Below the pieces are notes generated by a model, which had not been told where the DNA came from, made no database searches, and saw only the letters and a list, made by a program, of their open reading frames with translations. 64,000 nt of DNA. It comes from Lepidodermella squamata. Its lineage: Eukaryota; Gastrotricha. The position numbers and the translations under genes are program-made. Shown in pieces: positions 35,985 through 46,876 of the stretch (positions are counted from its first letter, which is position 1; each line of letters starts with the position of its first letter). The stretch covers positions 496,001 through 560,000 of the forward strand of contig JBLDXI010000030.1 in NCBI GenBank assembly GCA_047495785.1, given 5' to 3'.

Positions 35985-37256
35985 CGAACCAGTGTCGCCA
36001 GATCTGATGAAAAGCAACAACTTTCACATATCAACCTTTAATATTTACCAATAACTTCTATGGATTTCTAAAGAAAGAAAGTTTTAAGGTTTTGAAGATG
36101 GAAAGTAAGAATAAACATTAAAACATCCTGAATGGCTTATTTCATTCCTTGCTTTCTTCCTTGAACAATTTGTTAACTCCAGTAACCACTATAATTAGAG
36201 CGATTTAAAAAACTGCAAGGCACTGCAAACATTGTTTTTTCAAGCTTGTTAACCTGTAACCTATCGTACTGAGTGTAAAAACCAAGATCCTAGTAACGTC
36301 CGGGAAAGCCCGTTATATCGTCATTTTTAGGAGGCTCACAGTGTTACAATTCTTTGTTTAGTAGCATTCCAGCCCCAAAACTATCAGAATTCGTGCGAGG
36401 GAAAAGTCTTAATTAAAATGAAACAAATTAGGAGCGAATCGTTGAAAAAAGCATTACCAGAAAGGAGTAACAAATTTGGATGGGAGCGAACATTTTTGGA
36501 GGATATCCCCCTTTCGGCGAAAAGCCTACTTCCTTCACTGAATTACCACTGTCGGCCTGCGGCCTTTGACATTTGACGGGGAACTCCGTGACTTTGTCAA
36601 GCCCGTGGGCACGTGTGACCTAGAACATGCATAACCTAAGACCTACGTATAACGGTTTCGTGCACATCCTTGACTTGCTGCCCAGGTTTGCGCATGACCA
36701 TGTAGCGTGTCACCCATGTCTGACGACGGCGTAATTCCCGGATGGAATTGATCCTTAATTTGAGAGTCATACGCTAACCGCCACCTACACCACTTGGCAT
36801 TAGGGTCCACATCACGCAGCTTATCAATGCACATAGTAGCCCGGGCTGTTATTCGAGATGGGCTAGCAAGTCAATGTATTGTTGCTCTATGGTTGCTCTG
36901 GTGGGTTTCCATTCAAGCGACAAATCACGAATATGCTGGTATTTGAACATTCAGGTGTTAGCCATATTTGCTTTATTATTTGGTAAAAACAGTGCGCATG
37001 CGTAGCGTAATGGTACGAAAACGTAAATATACGAATTCCTCCCGCAGTCATCCCGCACATCCCGCAGTTCATCATGTGGATGTCCACGTGTATTGCAGCG
37101 TGATAAAAATTTCTCTGCATTCTCCCATACAAAAAACAGTGTGCATATGTTAATGATTTTGCGAGAAGATGAATGCTTACTCATTGATACTGGCAAAAAA
37201 TCATGTTTATAGGGTGGGGCGGGTGGGATATAGCTTATCCCGCACCCTTATCCCGC

Positions 37257-37411
37257 AGTCCAGGAGGGTGCGAAGCCAGCTCCGGGACCCTAGACAGAAA
37301 GAGGCTGAAAAAACCACAGGAAAAACCCTGAAAAAACCCTTTGGTTCCTTTTGGTTACTTTGGTTGGGTGCTAGAAAAAACCTCAGCTCCAGGATTCTAC
37401 TTCGCACACTG
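37257..37411. mobile_element. hAT-type MITE copy, ends worn
   Basis: Starts AGGGTGCGAAG and ends CTACTTCGCACACTG, like the family at 45990. I find no convincing 8-bp duplication. Confidence 0.6.
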
Positions 37412-38042
37412 GAATGTGCTATTACCGTTATTCGAGCTTTTTCGTAGTGGGACTGAAAACAGGGGAAAGACGACTAATGACGCCATTTCACGAGAGTCAG
37501 CATATCATCCGATGTCGTGCGCACAACTGCACGCGGCATCGACTGGCGACACGGCACAGAGAGCATTTTTTACCGGCACACCCTAAATGGGATTCATTTT
37601 CAACACCCCCACTGATGCTTTTTGCCGACGGACCGACATAACTGTACTCTCTTTTGACTTTTTTACGCGCACACTTAACGAAGACGACCCACGACAACGG
37701 GGAGTTCCCCGTCACAGCGACCAGAGTTCCGAAAATGATAACAGTTCGTCACTATATCTGTTGAATATGGAAGGAAGCTAGGTAAAAGATAAGGATAAGA
37801 GACAATTTTATTTGTCTTTCTGATATTTACAGCACATCAATGAACATTCATATTTCATGTGACTCATATTCAAGCTACGTGCTTTTGGTTCAAGTCGCGT
37901 TTGAACTCGCATTCGTGCATCTTTTGTCTACAGAACGCCAGAACCAACTGTATTCTTCCGATCAGCAAGCCTTAGCAATATCTCTGTACTGTAGTCGGTA
38001 GTCCTGCTGTAGCTTGTACACGGTAACTTCCAGTCGTGTTAA

Positions 38043-38320
38043 CATTATGTGACCACTTTTTAGGCGGGAAACAACGCCGTCTCCTATTGGTTCTTCCAAA
38101 TACTACGCGAGCGATTCAAATAGTTGTTTTTTTGTGGAAAATGATCGTTTTTACAACAATTGGCACGCGTTTTCGATAAATTAGCTATATAGCGCTAAAT
38201 GGTTGCCAAGCCTATTTTTTAATGAAAACATTATCATTTGAATCGCCCGCGTAGTGACCCGCTAACCAATAACCAATTGGAGTAGGCGCTGTTACCCGCC
38301 TAGAAAGTGGTCACATAATG
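38043..38320. mobile_element. MITE with long inverted ends, 278 bp
   Basis: Left end CATTATGTGACCACTTTTTA mirrors right end TAGAAAGTGGTCACATAATG. Similarity continues inward through CGCGAGCGATTCAAAT / ATTTGAATCGCCCGCG. The target duplication is not clear. Confidence 0.85.
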
Positions 38321-38760
38321 AAATTATATGCGGCTGACCCGCTGTTTAAGGCGTAAACCGTATGGGTCATGTAACCAAAATGTATGGCTATGTAACTAAA
38401 AATTCGTTCAATTGATCACGGACGTGGTCATGTCAAATCAACACCGTTTACATGTAGGATTTTCAAGTAGTTTCAACTGAATTTCACTCAGATATCATTT
38501 GAACTTGCCAGCGCCTTTCATTCGATATGTTGACAACACGGTATTCTTGGCCTCCACCCTTTACACGGCACGCGTGCAGCACGTGCAGTGACGCTTTCAG
38601 ACCGTACGAAAAAGGGTCGAACAAAGTGAACATCTTTCAGGCCGGACTAAAAACTCACCCCTGGAATTGATCTAAAATCTAAAATAGGTCGTTTTGTTAG
38701 TGTACATGATGTATTCGTGAATCAGCATGCTTGTTTGTCAGAGCGAGGGTCCTAGTTTTA

Positions 38761-38864
38761 CAGGGTGCGAAGTACCAGGGTCCGGGTAAGGCTGAAAAAC
38801 CCACACCCTTTTGCCTTGAAAGCACCTCAGTTCCCGGGTCCTACATATGTAGTGTAGCACGCTG
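38761..38864. mobile_element. hAT-type MITE, 104 bp, TSD TAGTTTTA/TAGTTTTT
   Basis: Begins CAGGGTGCGAAGTA; the right end is degenerate. Flanks 38753-38760 and 38865-38872 match in 7 of 8 bases. Confidence 0.7.
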
Positions 38865-38980
38865 TAGTTTTTTCGTTTCATCACACACCAACACGATCGT
38901 TGTTACCCATTATTACCCATTAGGTTGACAAACAATGCCGCAACTTCGTTCAAGACTTCTAGTAGGCAACTTCATTGTTG

Positions 38981-39307
38981 AACCACTTAAAAGTCCAATC
39001 CTAACGCGCACGCCTATTGGTCAATCGATCGTTGCTATGACTCCCGGATGAAACGTTCAGTCGAGCGATCCATAAAAGTTTTTGCGACAAGTGTTTTTGC
39101 CGCAGTAATTGGCCACGATTAATATGAAGTTTACGCTCGGGGTCAATGGAAACCGTGCAGAGGGTGTGGCAAGGTCATTTCTTTCACAAATAAAAAATAA
39201 TTTATTAGTGGATCGCACGACGAAAATGTTTCATCACGGAGTCATAGCAACGATCAACTGACCACTGACCATCAGCGTGCGCGCGAAAGTTCAACTTTTA
39301 AGTGGTT
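38981..39307. mobile_element. MITE with about 90-bp inverted ends
   Basis: AACCACTTAAAAGT at the left mirrors ACTTTTAAGTGGTT at the right. Internal ATCGTTGCTATGACTCC and GGAGTCATAGCAACGAT continue the match. Confidence 0.85.
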
Positions 39308-39361
39308 TTCAGCTTTTTCCATAGGCTCTCACAGCCAAGTTCTTTGAAATTTGCAATCTAG

Positions 39362-39537
39362 CATGTCGTTAGCGACGCGCCAAAACAACCACTTGATTAT
39401 TTATAGATTTTATGAGGAAAGTACCTTCGATAGATGAAAAAATTGGTGCTCAAAAGGCCTAACGTACTTCATCAGCGAATAAAAGTACGATCGAATTATT
39501 CATTCAAGTGGTTGTTTTGCCGCGTCGTTAACGATGT
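39362..39537. mobile_element. Short MITE, about 176 bp
   Basis: CGTTAGCGACGCGCC and AAAACAACCACTTGA on the left mirror TCAAGTGGTTGTTTT and GCCGCGTCGTTAACG on the right. Confidence 0.8.
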
Positions 39538-39712
39538 CCAGTTTTTCCTTCAAACGGGCATTCAACTTTTCCGATTCGAGACCATGAAGATCACGAATCA
39601 CGCAGACGCTAGTGCAACCTTTGGCTTCGCATTTATCGCGAATAACCATACCGTAGTGATTCCTGAGACCAACGACACTCCCAATTTCCGCCTTTTCGGT
39701 ATCCGGTATGTT

Positions 39713-39873
39713 CAGGGCTCGAAGTACGGGGGGAATGGAGGGTATCGTACCCCCCCCCCTCTGTTCGCAAGGCTAAGGTGAAAAATTCCGGAAAAAACCA
39801 CAGGGGGGCCCCATGGTAATGAAATTTGGTCTCGAGAATACCCCCTAGTTCGAGGATCCTACTTCACACACTG
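39713..39873. mobile_element. hAT-type MITE, 161 bp, TSD GGTATGTT
   Basis: Begins CAGGGCTCGAAGTA and ends TACTTCACACACTG. The 8-bp duplication GGTATGTT is exact (39705-39712 and 39874-39881). Confidence 0.9.
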
Positions 39874-40102
39874 GGTATGTTAGACCAGAAGTTATCTAAG
39901 CAGGTCGAGTAACGATGTAGTGGGCTTCGTCATATTTCGTCGACGGAAACTCTCGGTGTTGTTAAATACTAGCTGTTTACGAACTACTAGAAAATTTTAT
40001 TTATTAACTTATTAAGGTAAATGTCACGTTGACATAATATATTTACCCATTTTTTTAACCAGGGTTTTGCTTAACGTTTGTTTAGAAATAGTATTCATTT
40101 AA

Positions 40103-40750
40103 ATGAGTGATCCTGAATGGAGTTTTGGAATGGACATGGGTTTTAACTCTGTCAAATTGCTTTCGCAACGGCTTGATACCCTCAGCGCGACACGGGTCAG
40201 GGAATTCAACAACACGGTGATGAATGCGGTTAATATTCTCTCCAATGCAACTCAAGCGTTGACTGCAGATTTCGACAACGCCACAAATAAGAGGCTGGAA
40301 GACTTTAATACCCTCAGCGCGGCGCGGGTCAGGGAAATCAGCAGCACGTTGATGATAGCCACTAATATTCTCGACAATGCAACTCAAGCGCTGACGATTG
40401 AATTCGACAACACCACTAATAGAAGGATGGAAGAGTTTGATACCCTCAGCGCGGCACGGGTCAGGGAAATCAGTAGCAAGTTGATGGATGCAGCTAGTAT
40501 TCTCGACGATGCAACCAAAGCAATGTCGAGAGAGTTTGACAACACCACCAACGAGAGGGTGAAAGATTTGGGCGACATCTTAAAAGAGAGAATGAAAGAG
40601 TTCGACAACATCACCAAACAGAGGGTGGAAGAGTGTTCCGAAGCGCTGTTGAAAACTGCTGGTTTCGTCGTTGCTATGATAATTTCGGCTTGGTTTGGGT
40701 TTGGATATTTTGCGATTACAATGATTCTTTATTATTTGTGCCCGCTTTAA
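40103..40750 (+). CDS. Membrane-anchored 11-residue-repeat coiled-coil protein (215 aa)
   Basis: Residues 25-178 are fourteen consecutive 11-residue units (for example DTLSATRVREF, NNTVMNAVNIL, SNATQALTADF, DNATNKRLEDF), arranged as three 44-residue super-repeats plus a decayed part. Position 11 is almost always F, L or I. Residues about 187-213 are one transmembrane helix (AGFVVAMIISAWFGFGYFAI). Eleven-residue periodicity gives right-handed or extended amphipathic helices as in LEA-3, apolipoprotein or synuclein-type proteins. Many N-x-S/T sites are present, but no signal peptide, so the repeat side may be cytosolic. Family not recognised. Confidence 0.75.
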   Translation: MSDPEWSFGMDMGFNSVKLLSQRLDTLSATRVREFNNTVMNAVNILSNATQALTADFDNATNKRLEDFNTLSAARVREISSTLMIATNILDNATQALTIEFDNTTNRRMEEFDTLSAARVREISSKLMDAASILDDATKAMSREFDNTTNERVKDLGDILKERMKEFDNITKQRVEECSEALLKTAGFVVAMIISAWFGFGYFAITMILYYLCPL

Positions 40751-40919
40751 GCGCATTCGACTGTTTATCCAAGGATAAATGCTTCCATGAATTACAGGGA
40801 TGTATAACATACCGTAAATTTCGAAAAATGAGGAAGAGCGAGGTTTATCAACGTAAACATTCTTATTTATTACGACTGCTTGTGATAATTATTTGAAAAG
40901 TAAATGAAAAGTGCTGCCC

Positions 40920-41330
40920 TCAATTGCCGATACTCGGATTGGGGATGCAGGCAAATTCGTAGTTGCAGTAACTGTAATAAAAAAGCAATTTTGTAAATGC
41001 CAAATTTCGCAATTCCTTCGACTTACTAGTTATCGCAACAGTATTCAAACAGGCAGTTTGTAGTTGTGCACGCATTCTCCGTGCTTGGATTTGCCACACA
41101 AGCGTAACTCCAAGCGCAGTAGCTAAAATCGACGAAATTTCGCAAAACTATGAATATGCCACAAGCTTTGTATAGCAAACAGCTTACTATCCATCGCAGC
41201 AATCCGATGACATGCAGTTCCAAGTTGAGCACGTGTTAGGCGGCTGCTTCACGTCCACGTCGGTCTTGTGAGGTGCTGCGCTGACAAGAGCAACAGCGAG
41301 CAGAGTTTCGAAAAGAATCGCAGTTTTCAT
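40920..41330 (-). CDS. Cysteine-rich secreted peptide D1 (96 aa, two modules)
   Basis: Exons 41330-41188, 41122-41027 and 40971-40920; phase 2. Signal peptide MKTAILFETLLAVALVSAAP, then CSTWNC...DCC/YC...AC and CTTTNC...YCC/YC...AC. The intron position is the same as in the A, B and C types, between CC and the fifth Cys. A TATATA box (about 41359-41367, read on the minus strand) is the likely promoter. The closest relative is at 46472-46876. Confidence 0.86.
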
Positions 41331-41751
41331 GTTTTAGCTGTATTGGCTATTTTCGCAAATATATACCCTGCTTGTGGTTCTTATCTCTGGATTAAGTACA
41401 TTACCCACTTTTTATTATAGTCCGCGGAGTCCGGAGTCGTGCTTGAAGCCAAGGGAAGAAAAAAGATTGTAAACTGCAGATAAAAATTGGGTTCAAAACA
41501 AAAAGCATCAAGGTCTTTAAGGTCCTGAGATATTCACTCATTTTAAAAAATTTCAATAATTTTAATTCAATTTCAAGAGCGGTGTATCAAGATTTGTGTA
41601 CATTTAATCAATACGAATTTTCGATAACATCTACGAGCAAACTTTGTTCAGGAAATTACGCCCCACTTGATCGATGCGCAGTACGTAACTTCATTCCACA
41701 ACTAGTCGGGGATTTTGAAGATATACATGCCAAACATAATATTAAAGCTTC

Positions 41752-42927
41752 ATGAAATTGCTTTTCGTGTTACTGTTTGTGGCTAGGGTCGCGTCGATGG
41801 AAGCTGATCTTTCGATTGCTGGGAGGCTGGAGTCGAAATTCACAGAATATTGCCCGGCCGTCAAGTCGAGATGCCTACCCACAGATCAAGTAGTTTATTC
41901 CAACGACAGCATTCCGGTTGTCGTAAATATCAGCATGGCTCTCCACCGTTTTGTGGGGATCGACGATGTGGAGCAAAAGCTGTCATTATTAGCTTATCTA
42001 TCTATGGAGTGGGGGCTGCCATGCAAGACCCCGAAATGCACAGATTTACTATCCGAAGAAGAGTGCAAGATAAGCAATTATAGAAAGCTGTTCTACCTCG
42101 TGCCAGCGTTAAATATCTGGACGCCGGGGATCTCTCATTTGACAGGCTTCGATTCGCCTGTTGTTAGTCGAAAAATCAGTGACCATGTGTGGATTTATCC
42201 ATTTGATTCCGATCAAGTAAACATGGCATACGTCGCGTACGACCGATACGATGTTTCGTGCACTGAATTCAGCTACAGACAATTTCCCTTCGATAAACAA
42301 GCTTGCACCCTCGTTTTTGAATCCTATGATTTTAAAAGTGACGTGGAGCTCCGTCTCAAATCTTTCGATATCGACCCGTCAGCTCGTGCTGCTTTTATCG
42401 TGGACACTGATATATGGGCGGTTGTCGAGCCGCTCGAGAACAGCAGCTATGAAATCAAGCAGAGCGTAGAGGCGTATACTGTTAACCGAATTAACATGAC
42501 AATTCGATTTCACCGCAAGAGTGGCTATTACGTCTGCAACATTTTCGTACCAACCATTACTCTTTTCTTCCTTCAAGTTATCTCTTTGATCGTTGAGCCT
42601 GTGAACAGGGACCAATCAGCGTTTTGCGTGACTGTCGTACTGTCCTACGTTGTATTTCTCACCTTAATTTTTGGCATGATGCCAACAACTTCAGATCACG
42701 TCTATCTTGTCTACATGGTAGCAGCTAAATTTATCGTTGCAGTACTTATAACAGCCTACACCTGCTTGAGCCCAGGTATCCCTGAGCAACTGAAATCTCG
42801 CGTTGTCAAGATGCACAAATGCCTCACCTTACCCGTGGATCGTTTTCTGGACCTGACAGTGGCTCTAGTGGCAGGCCTGGTTGTAATGATCATTGACGCA
42901 ATTCTTTTTTCTCTAATGTTGTCGTGA
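41752..42927 (+). CDS. Cys-loop ligand-gated ion channel subunit, intronless (391 aa)
   Basis: Signal peptide MKLLFVLLFVARVAS. The extracellular part includes WTPGISHL and the Cys-loop C170-C185 with the core FPFDKQAC. M1 is about 259-282 (VCNIFVPTITLFFLQVISLI), M2 287-309 (RDQSAFCVTVVLSYVVFLTL), M3 316-339 and M4 366-390, with a very short M3-M4 loop. The loop has 14 residues between cysteines, not the canonical 13. No vicinal Cys pair for acetylcholine. M2 lacks the usual PAR (anion) or GEK (cation) motif, so selectivity cannot be read. No introns. A second copy lies at 51360-52538 on the other strand. Confidence 0.9.
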   Translation: MKLLFVLLFVARVASMEADLSIAGRLESKFTEYCPAVKSRCLPTDQVVYSNDSIPVVVNISMALHRFVGIDDVEQKLSLLAYLSMEWGLPCKTPKCTDLLSEEECKISNYRKLFYLVPALNIWTPGISHLTGFDSPVVSRKISDHVWIYPFDSDQVNMAYVAYDRYDVSCTEFSYRQFPFDKQACTLVFESYDFKSDVELRLKSFDIDPSARAAFIVDTDIWAVVEPLENSSYEIKQSVEAYTVNRINMTIRFHRKSGYYVCNIFVPTITLFFLQVISLIVEPVNRDQSAFCVTVVLSYVVFLTLIFGMMPTTSDHVYLVYMVAAKFIVAVLITAYTCLSPGIPEQLKSRVVKMHKCLTLPVDRFLDLTVALVAGLVVMIIDAILFSLMLS

Positions 42928-43001
42928 ACTGTGGTAACTCTGGCCGAGTTTGATATGGAAGGGTCATTTTTTCGGTTTATCGCTTTATTTCTTCTTCTTA
43001 G

Positions 43002-43278
43002 TGGAACCATCGAATCCACAAAATCGCTATTGGTTGGACTAAAAATGGTTGAAGGACGCGATTGGTTAGATTTTCCGGCATCTTAGCGTGTTATTTCTTG
43101 AACAGAAAGAAAATCCTGATTTCCCGGGTTCGATTCGCGGTGGCCACGCATCATTTTTTCTGAGAGTTTTTCACTTTTCAAGAAATAACATGCCAAGATG
43201 CTGGAAAATCTAACAAATCGCGTCCTTCAACCATTTTTAGCCCAGCCAATAGCGATTTTGTGGATTCGATGGTTCCAC
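43002..43278. mobile_element. MITE with about 100-bp inverted ends
   Basis: TGGAACCATCGAATCCACAA at the left mirrors TTGTGGATTCGATGGTTCCA at the right, and the match runs on for about 100 bp each side to TTATTTCTTGAA / TTCAAGAAATAA. The middle holds GGGTTCGATTCGCGG, which looks like a tRNA B box. A half copy is at 23970-24123. Confidence 0.9.
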
Positions 43279-44201
43279 CAAGTTTATTCCTTTGCTACAA
43301 GAAGTTGCTACTTCTAGCGTTTCGATAATCTTGTGTTGTCTCGTTAACTTTACAGATTGACGCATAGTTCGGAATGGACCTTTGATATTGCAAATTCTTT
43401 AAATAAAAAGCGGAGATGAGCCCTGGAGACGGTGTTGAATAGCTGTTTTCTGAAATAACTGCTTGTTCAGCTTTCATCATTGCATAGAAGAATTAATTTC
43501 ACTCGAATCCAAAATAGATGCAGAATTAATATCTTATGTTTGTTTAATGCCAAATACAGATCATTTTTCAAATAAATGAACCTGTGCTGGCAAATTTCCT
43601 CCCAATCATTGGCTCCGATAAGGTGCGAAGTACGGATGGTATCGTAGCCTCGACCCATCCAACCCAACCTCGACCCCTTTATCAGCAATTTATATTACAG
43701 GCTTGAAAATTCGGAAAATAACGACCTAAGGGGCAAAACGCAAAACTAGTATTTTTCATTTTCAGTCTGGCCGCGCTTGATGCTTACGTACTGTGCGGAG
43801 CTCGCGTGGGCTAAATTAGCTAAATTACCCCCCGGTAAAAGTTAAAAATTTGACACTGCAAAATGCACGTTCCACTTAAAGCGCGGTATGATTACGTATG
43901 ATTGATTGTGCATTCTTAGAATGATGATCACTCTAAGAATGCGCAATCAATTATACACTCAGTGATCCACGCATCTCGCGCTTTCACGCTTTTCAAGAGA
44001 CAAAATTGCGTTTCGATGTCTGCAGGTCTAACTAACTAAGCAGATGACGAATTTTGTCGCAAGAAATCAATTTCTTTCTGTGTTGTTCCGTCACTTAATT
44101 ATGGTTGCTCTGCTTTTGACCGTGCATAATTTGCTATGCAGCTAATTAGCACGGTAACTACCTCGCTGCGACAATGTTTTCATGGCATATGTCAAAATTT
44201 G

Positions 44202-45583
44202 ATGAACTTTACGGGTCAAATTATTGGAGACGCTTGGATATCGGTCGATTTGCCCGACCGTGGTTTCGGAGGGCCGAGACCATATTTTGTGGGCCTACTG
44301 CATAACTTGGAAACCAACACGTTGTCAGACCGTCTCAAGTTCGCAGTCCCCTTTTCCATCCTCATCCTCATTTCAATTGCGTCAAATATCGCAAATATTG
44401 TGGTTTATCGAAAACGAGAGATCAAGATCGACTTTCGCATTCTAGTCGTAGCATTGAATGTAAACAGCATAGCTGTTGCTACAATTCACCTCATAGGCGC
44501 CCTTGTAGTTGTTCCTACCGGCTTCTGGGAATTAGGCGACGCCTCTTGCATAGCATTCTATTGGCTGCTATATGGTTTCGGTGGCATCAGTTTCTATATT
44601 TTAACTCTGATAAGCTTCGAACGCCGACTTTGTGTTGTATCGAATATTCCCGACCAGAAATCTAACAAGAAAAAGGTAAGCTTCATAGAATAAGAGGTTT
44701 GAACGGCTAAGATCCTTTCTTTTTAAGATAATTTCCCTGGTGATTTCATTCTATGTGTCATGCATGCTTGCTGTATGCTGTTTCGGTGTATATCCATTGC
44801 GAAATTTCGGAGTGAGAATGATTCGCTTACCCGAGTTGAGCAACAATACAGTTTACCCGATGTGTTCCAGCTGGGAAAGTCATGTGGTATGGGGCCTCGA
44901 TACCGCTGCGATCTTATCAATCACCACCGGCCTAACAACAATTATTTGCTCACTAGTCATGCTTCACAAATTTTGGTTAGTTAAGCATAATTCCTCATTC
45001 TTTTAAATATTGAAGCGATGGATAAATTAGCGAGGAGGAGGGTTTAGGTTTGAGAAAACCCTAGATTCACATGTTTACTGTCCACTTTTGGGTAAACGTT
45101 TGTCTACAAAACTTACGTTATAATTTTCTTTTCAGGAAAATTCACCAGAAAATCAAGTCGGTAGGCGTCGGATGGGGTCAAATCGCTAAGAATAGACAGG
45201 AGCATTGGAAAAAGCGCGAATGGTTTTTCGTGAAGCAATCATTCGCCACTTTCATCACATTTCTGATATGTTTCATGCTTTTATTGATTCACTTCATCTT
45301 CGTGGCACTCTACCGTGATATCGGCCCTCGATATGTAACGTATTGGCTCGATAAATGCAGGCTAATAATCTACATTTCTGAATTGATGCTCGCTCCTATT
45401 ATGCAAATACTGAGGCCTGGTTTTACCGACATATTCAAGCGTTGGAAAAAGCAGCGAATAGCTGCTGTTCAATCTTCTGCTTCTCCATCTGCAACCAAGA
45501 AAGAATTCGTGTTACCGGAAAAGTCAGGAACCCAATGGCAATCCGTCGGAGAAAGAATCAAATTTGTCAATCGATACAAATGA
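44202..45583 (+). CDS. Rhodopsin-like GPCR, divergent, copy 1 (389 aa)
   Basis: Exons 44202-44675, 44728-44975 and 45136-45583, phases 0 and 2. I chose MNFTGQIIG as start because copy 2 begins there. TM1 has SNIANIVVY. The third helix ends FERRLCVV, where ERR replaces the DRY/ERY motif. TM7 carries LAPIMQIL in place of NPxxY. The intracellular loop 3 is basic (GQIAKNRQEHWKKREW). The N-terminus has an N-glycosylation site and WISVDLPDRGFGGPRPY. Ligand unknown; probably a lineage-specific chemoreceptor or peptide receptor. Copy 2 is at 49451-50988. Confidence 0.85.
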
Positions 45584-45989
45584 CAGGATCGTTCATCTTT
45601 CATCGAAGGATTATTAGTGATAACACCAAGCTAACACCATGTTACCAAAAATTGACGACTTTTCGCTGCTTATAGTTTTTTTATTTTTGTTTAGCTTGCG
45701 CTTAGACCCGAAAAAAAGTAGCTGAGTACACAGTAACTGCAGTATCGATCTTCAGGCAGTCAACAAATGTATAACATGTACCGAGAATAAAATGACATCT
45801 CGCGCGCGCCCAGCTAAACCAGGCTCCAGTTATATAAACATTTCTATATAAATATCAATGAAAAATAATAATTGCTTTTTTCATTCCATTTTTTTATCCT
45901 GAGGAGGGTTGCTTTCGTTACAACATTCCGGCGCAATCTGCTATTTTCTGGTTTCTGGCTAAAAAACAGCCGCAAGCCGCGGCTGCTAT

Positions 45990-46154
45990 CAGTGTGCGAA
46001 GTAGGATCCGGGAGCTGAGGTGTTTTCTGCTTCTTTTCTAGGACCCCGCCGAATGAACCAAAGGGCCCCCCTGTGGTTTTTTCAGGTTTCCTCTGGTTGG
46101 AGTCCCGGAACTGGGGTGTCGCGACACCCCAGCACCCCTGTACTTCGCACCCTG
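45990..46154. mobile_element. hAT-type MITE, 165 bp, TSD GCTGCTAT
   Basis: Ends are CAGTGTGCGAAGTA and TACTTCGCACCCTG, inverted repeats of each other. An exact 8-bp duplication GCTGCTAT lies at 45982-45989 and 46155-46162. Reference copy for this family in the window. Confidence 0.93.
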
Positions 46155-46471
46155 GCTGCTATTTGTCACGGATGGAAAAGCGACAAGCTATCCCGAAATT
46201 AGTCTGTTCACTGCAAGACTGACGCGTCTTAACGTCTAAACGTCTTCCGAAGATTGCGACGGTTTTTATGTCAAAATGAATGCGATATTATGGGGCTTTA
46301 TTGGCTGAATGGTTTAACGCTTAGCGATATGTGTCGACAATTTTAAATTACGACAAAGGAACCTGCTTTTGCGTAACTTTTTAATGCAAGAAAGCAAGGG
46401 ACATTTTCTGAAGTCAACATTCTCATTTATTTCGACTATTCGTCATATTCTTTGAAAATTAAATTTAGTTC

Positions 46472-46876
46472 TTAATTGCCCGTACTCGGATTGATGACGC
46501 ACGCATAGCTCCAGTTGCAATAACTACGATATAATATAGCGGTTTAACGCGATGTTGTTCTACAAACAATTTATCCAACTTACTAGCCATCGCAACAATC
46601 GCTGAACATGCAGTTTGAAGTTGCGCACTGGTTCTCTGTGCTTGGATTTGCAACACAAGCGTAACTCCAGCTACAGTAGCTAAAATTCACAGAAGCTCTC
46701 ATGGATATGAATTGCTCTCAACTCGCTATATCTTACTATCCATCGCAGCAGTCGGAAGACATGCAGTTCCAAGTTGAACACGTGTCGGGCTGCTTCACGT
46801 CAACGTCGGTATTGCGGGGGGCTGCACTAACAAGAGCGACAGCGATCAGAGTTCCGAAAAAAATCGCAATTTTCAT
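46472..46876 (-). CDS. Cysteine-rich secreted peptide D2 (two modules)
   Basis: Exons 46876-46737, 46679-46584 and 46523-46472; phase 2. Signal peptide MKIAIFFGTLIAVALVSAAP; modules CSTWNC...DCC/YC...AC and CATSNC...DCC/YC...AC. Exons 2 and 3 have the same sizes (96 and 52 nt) as D1. A TATATA-like box lies near 46919 on the minus strand. Confidence 0.86.

Larger units (their letters stand above)
35985..40102. other. Gene-poor, transposon-rich interval
   Basis: No protein gene supported. It contains at least six short inverted-repeat elements, listed separately. The stretch 36150-37250 has no structure I can name. Confidence 0.6.

Noticed and set aside
36480-37780. Several open frames of 60-90 codons
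   Set aside because: No splice partners, signal peptides or family motifs; they lie in a transposon-rich stretch.
43105-43150. tRNA gene
   Set aside because: Only a B-box-like string is present; no A box or cloverleaf arms.
43911-43965. Hairpin (GATTGATTGTGCATTCTTAG and its mirror) upstream of GPCR copy 1
   Set aside because: The palindrome is real, but it is not kept upstream of copy 2, so a regulatory role has no support.
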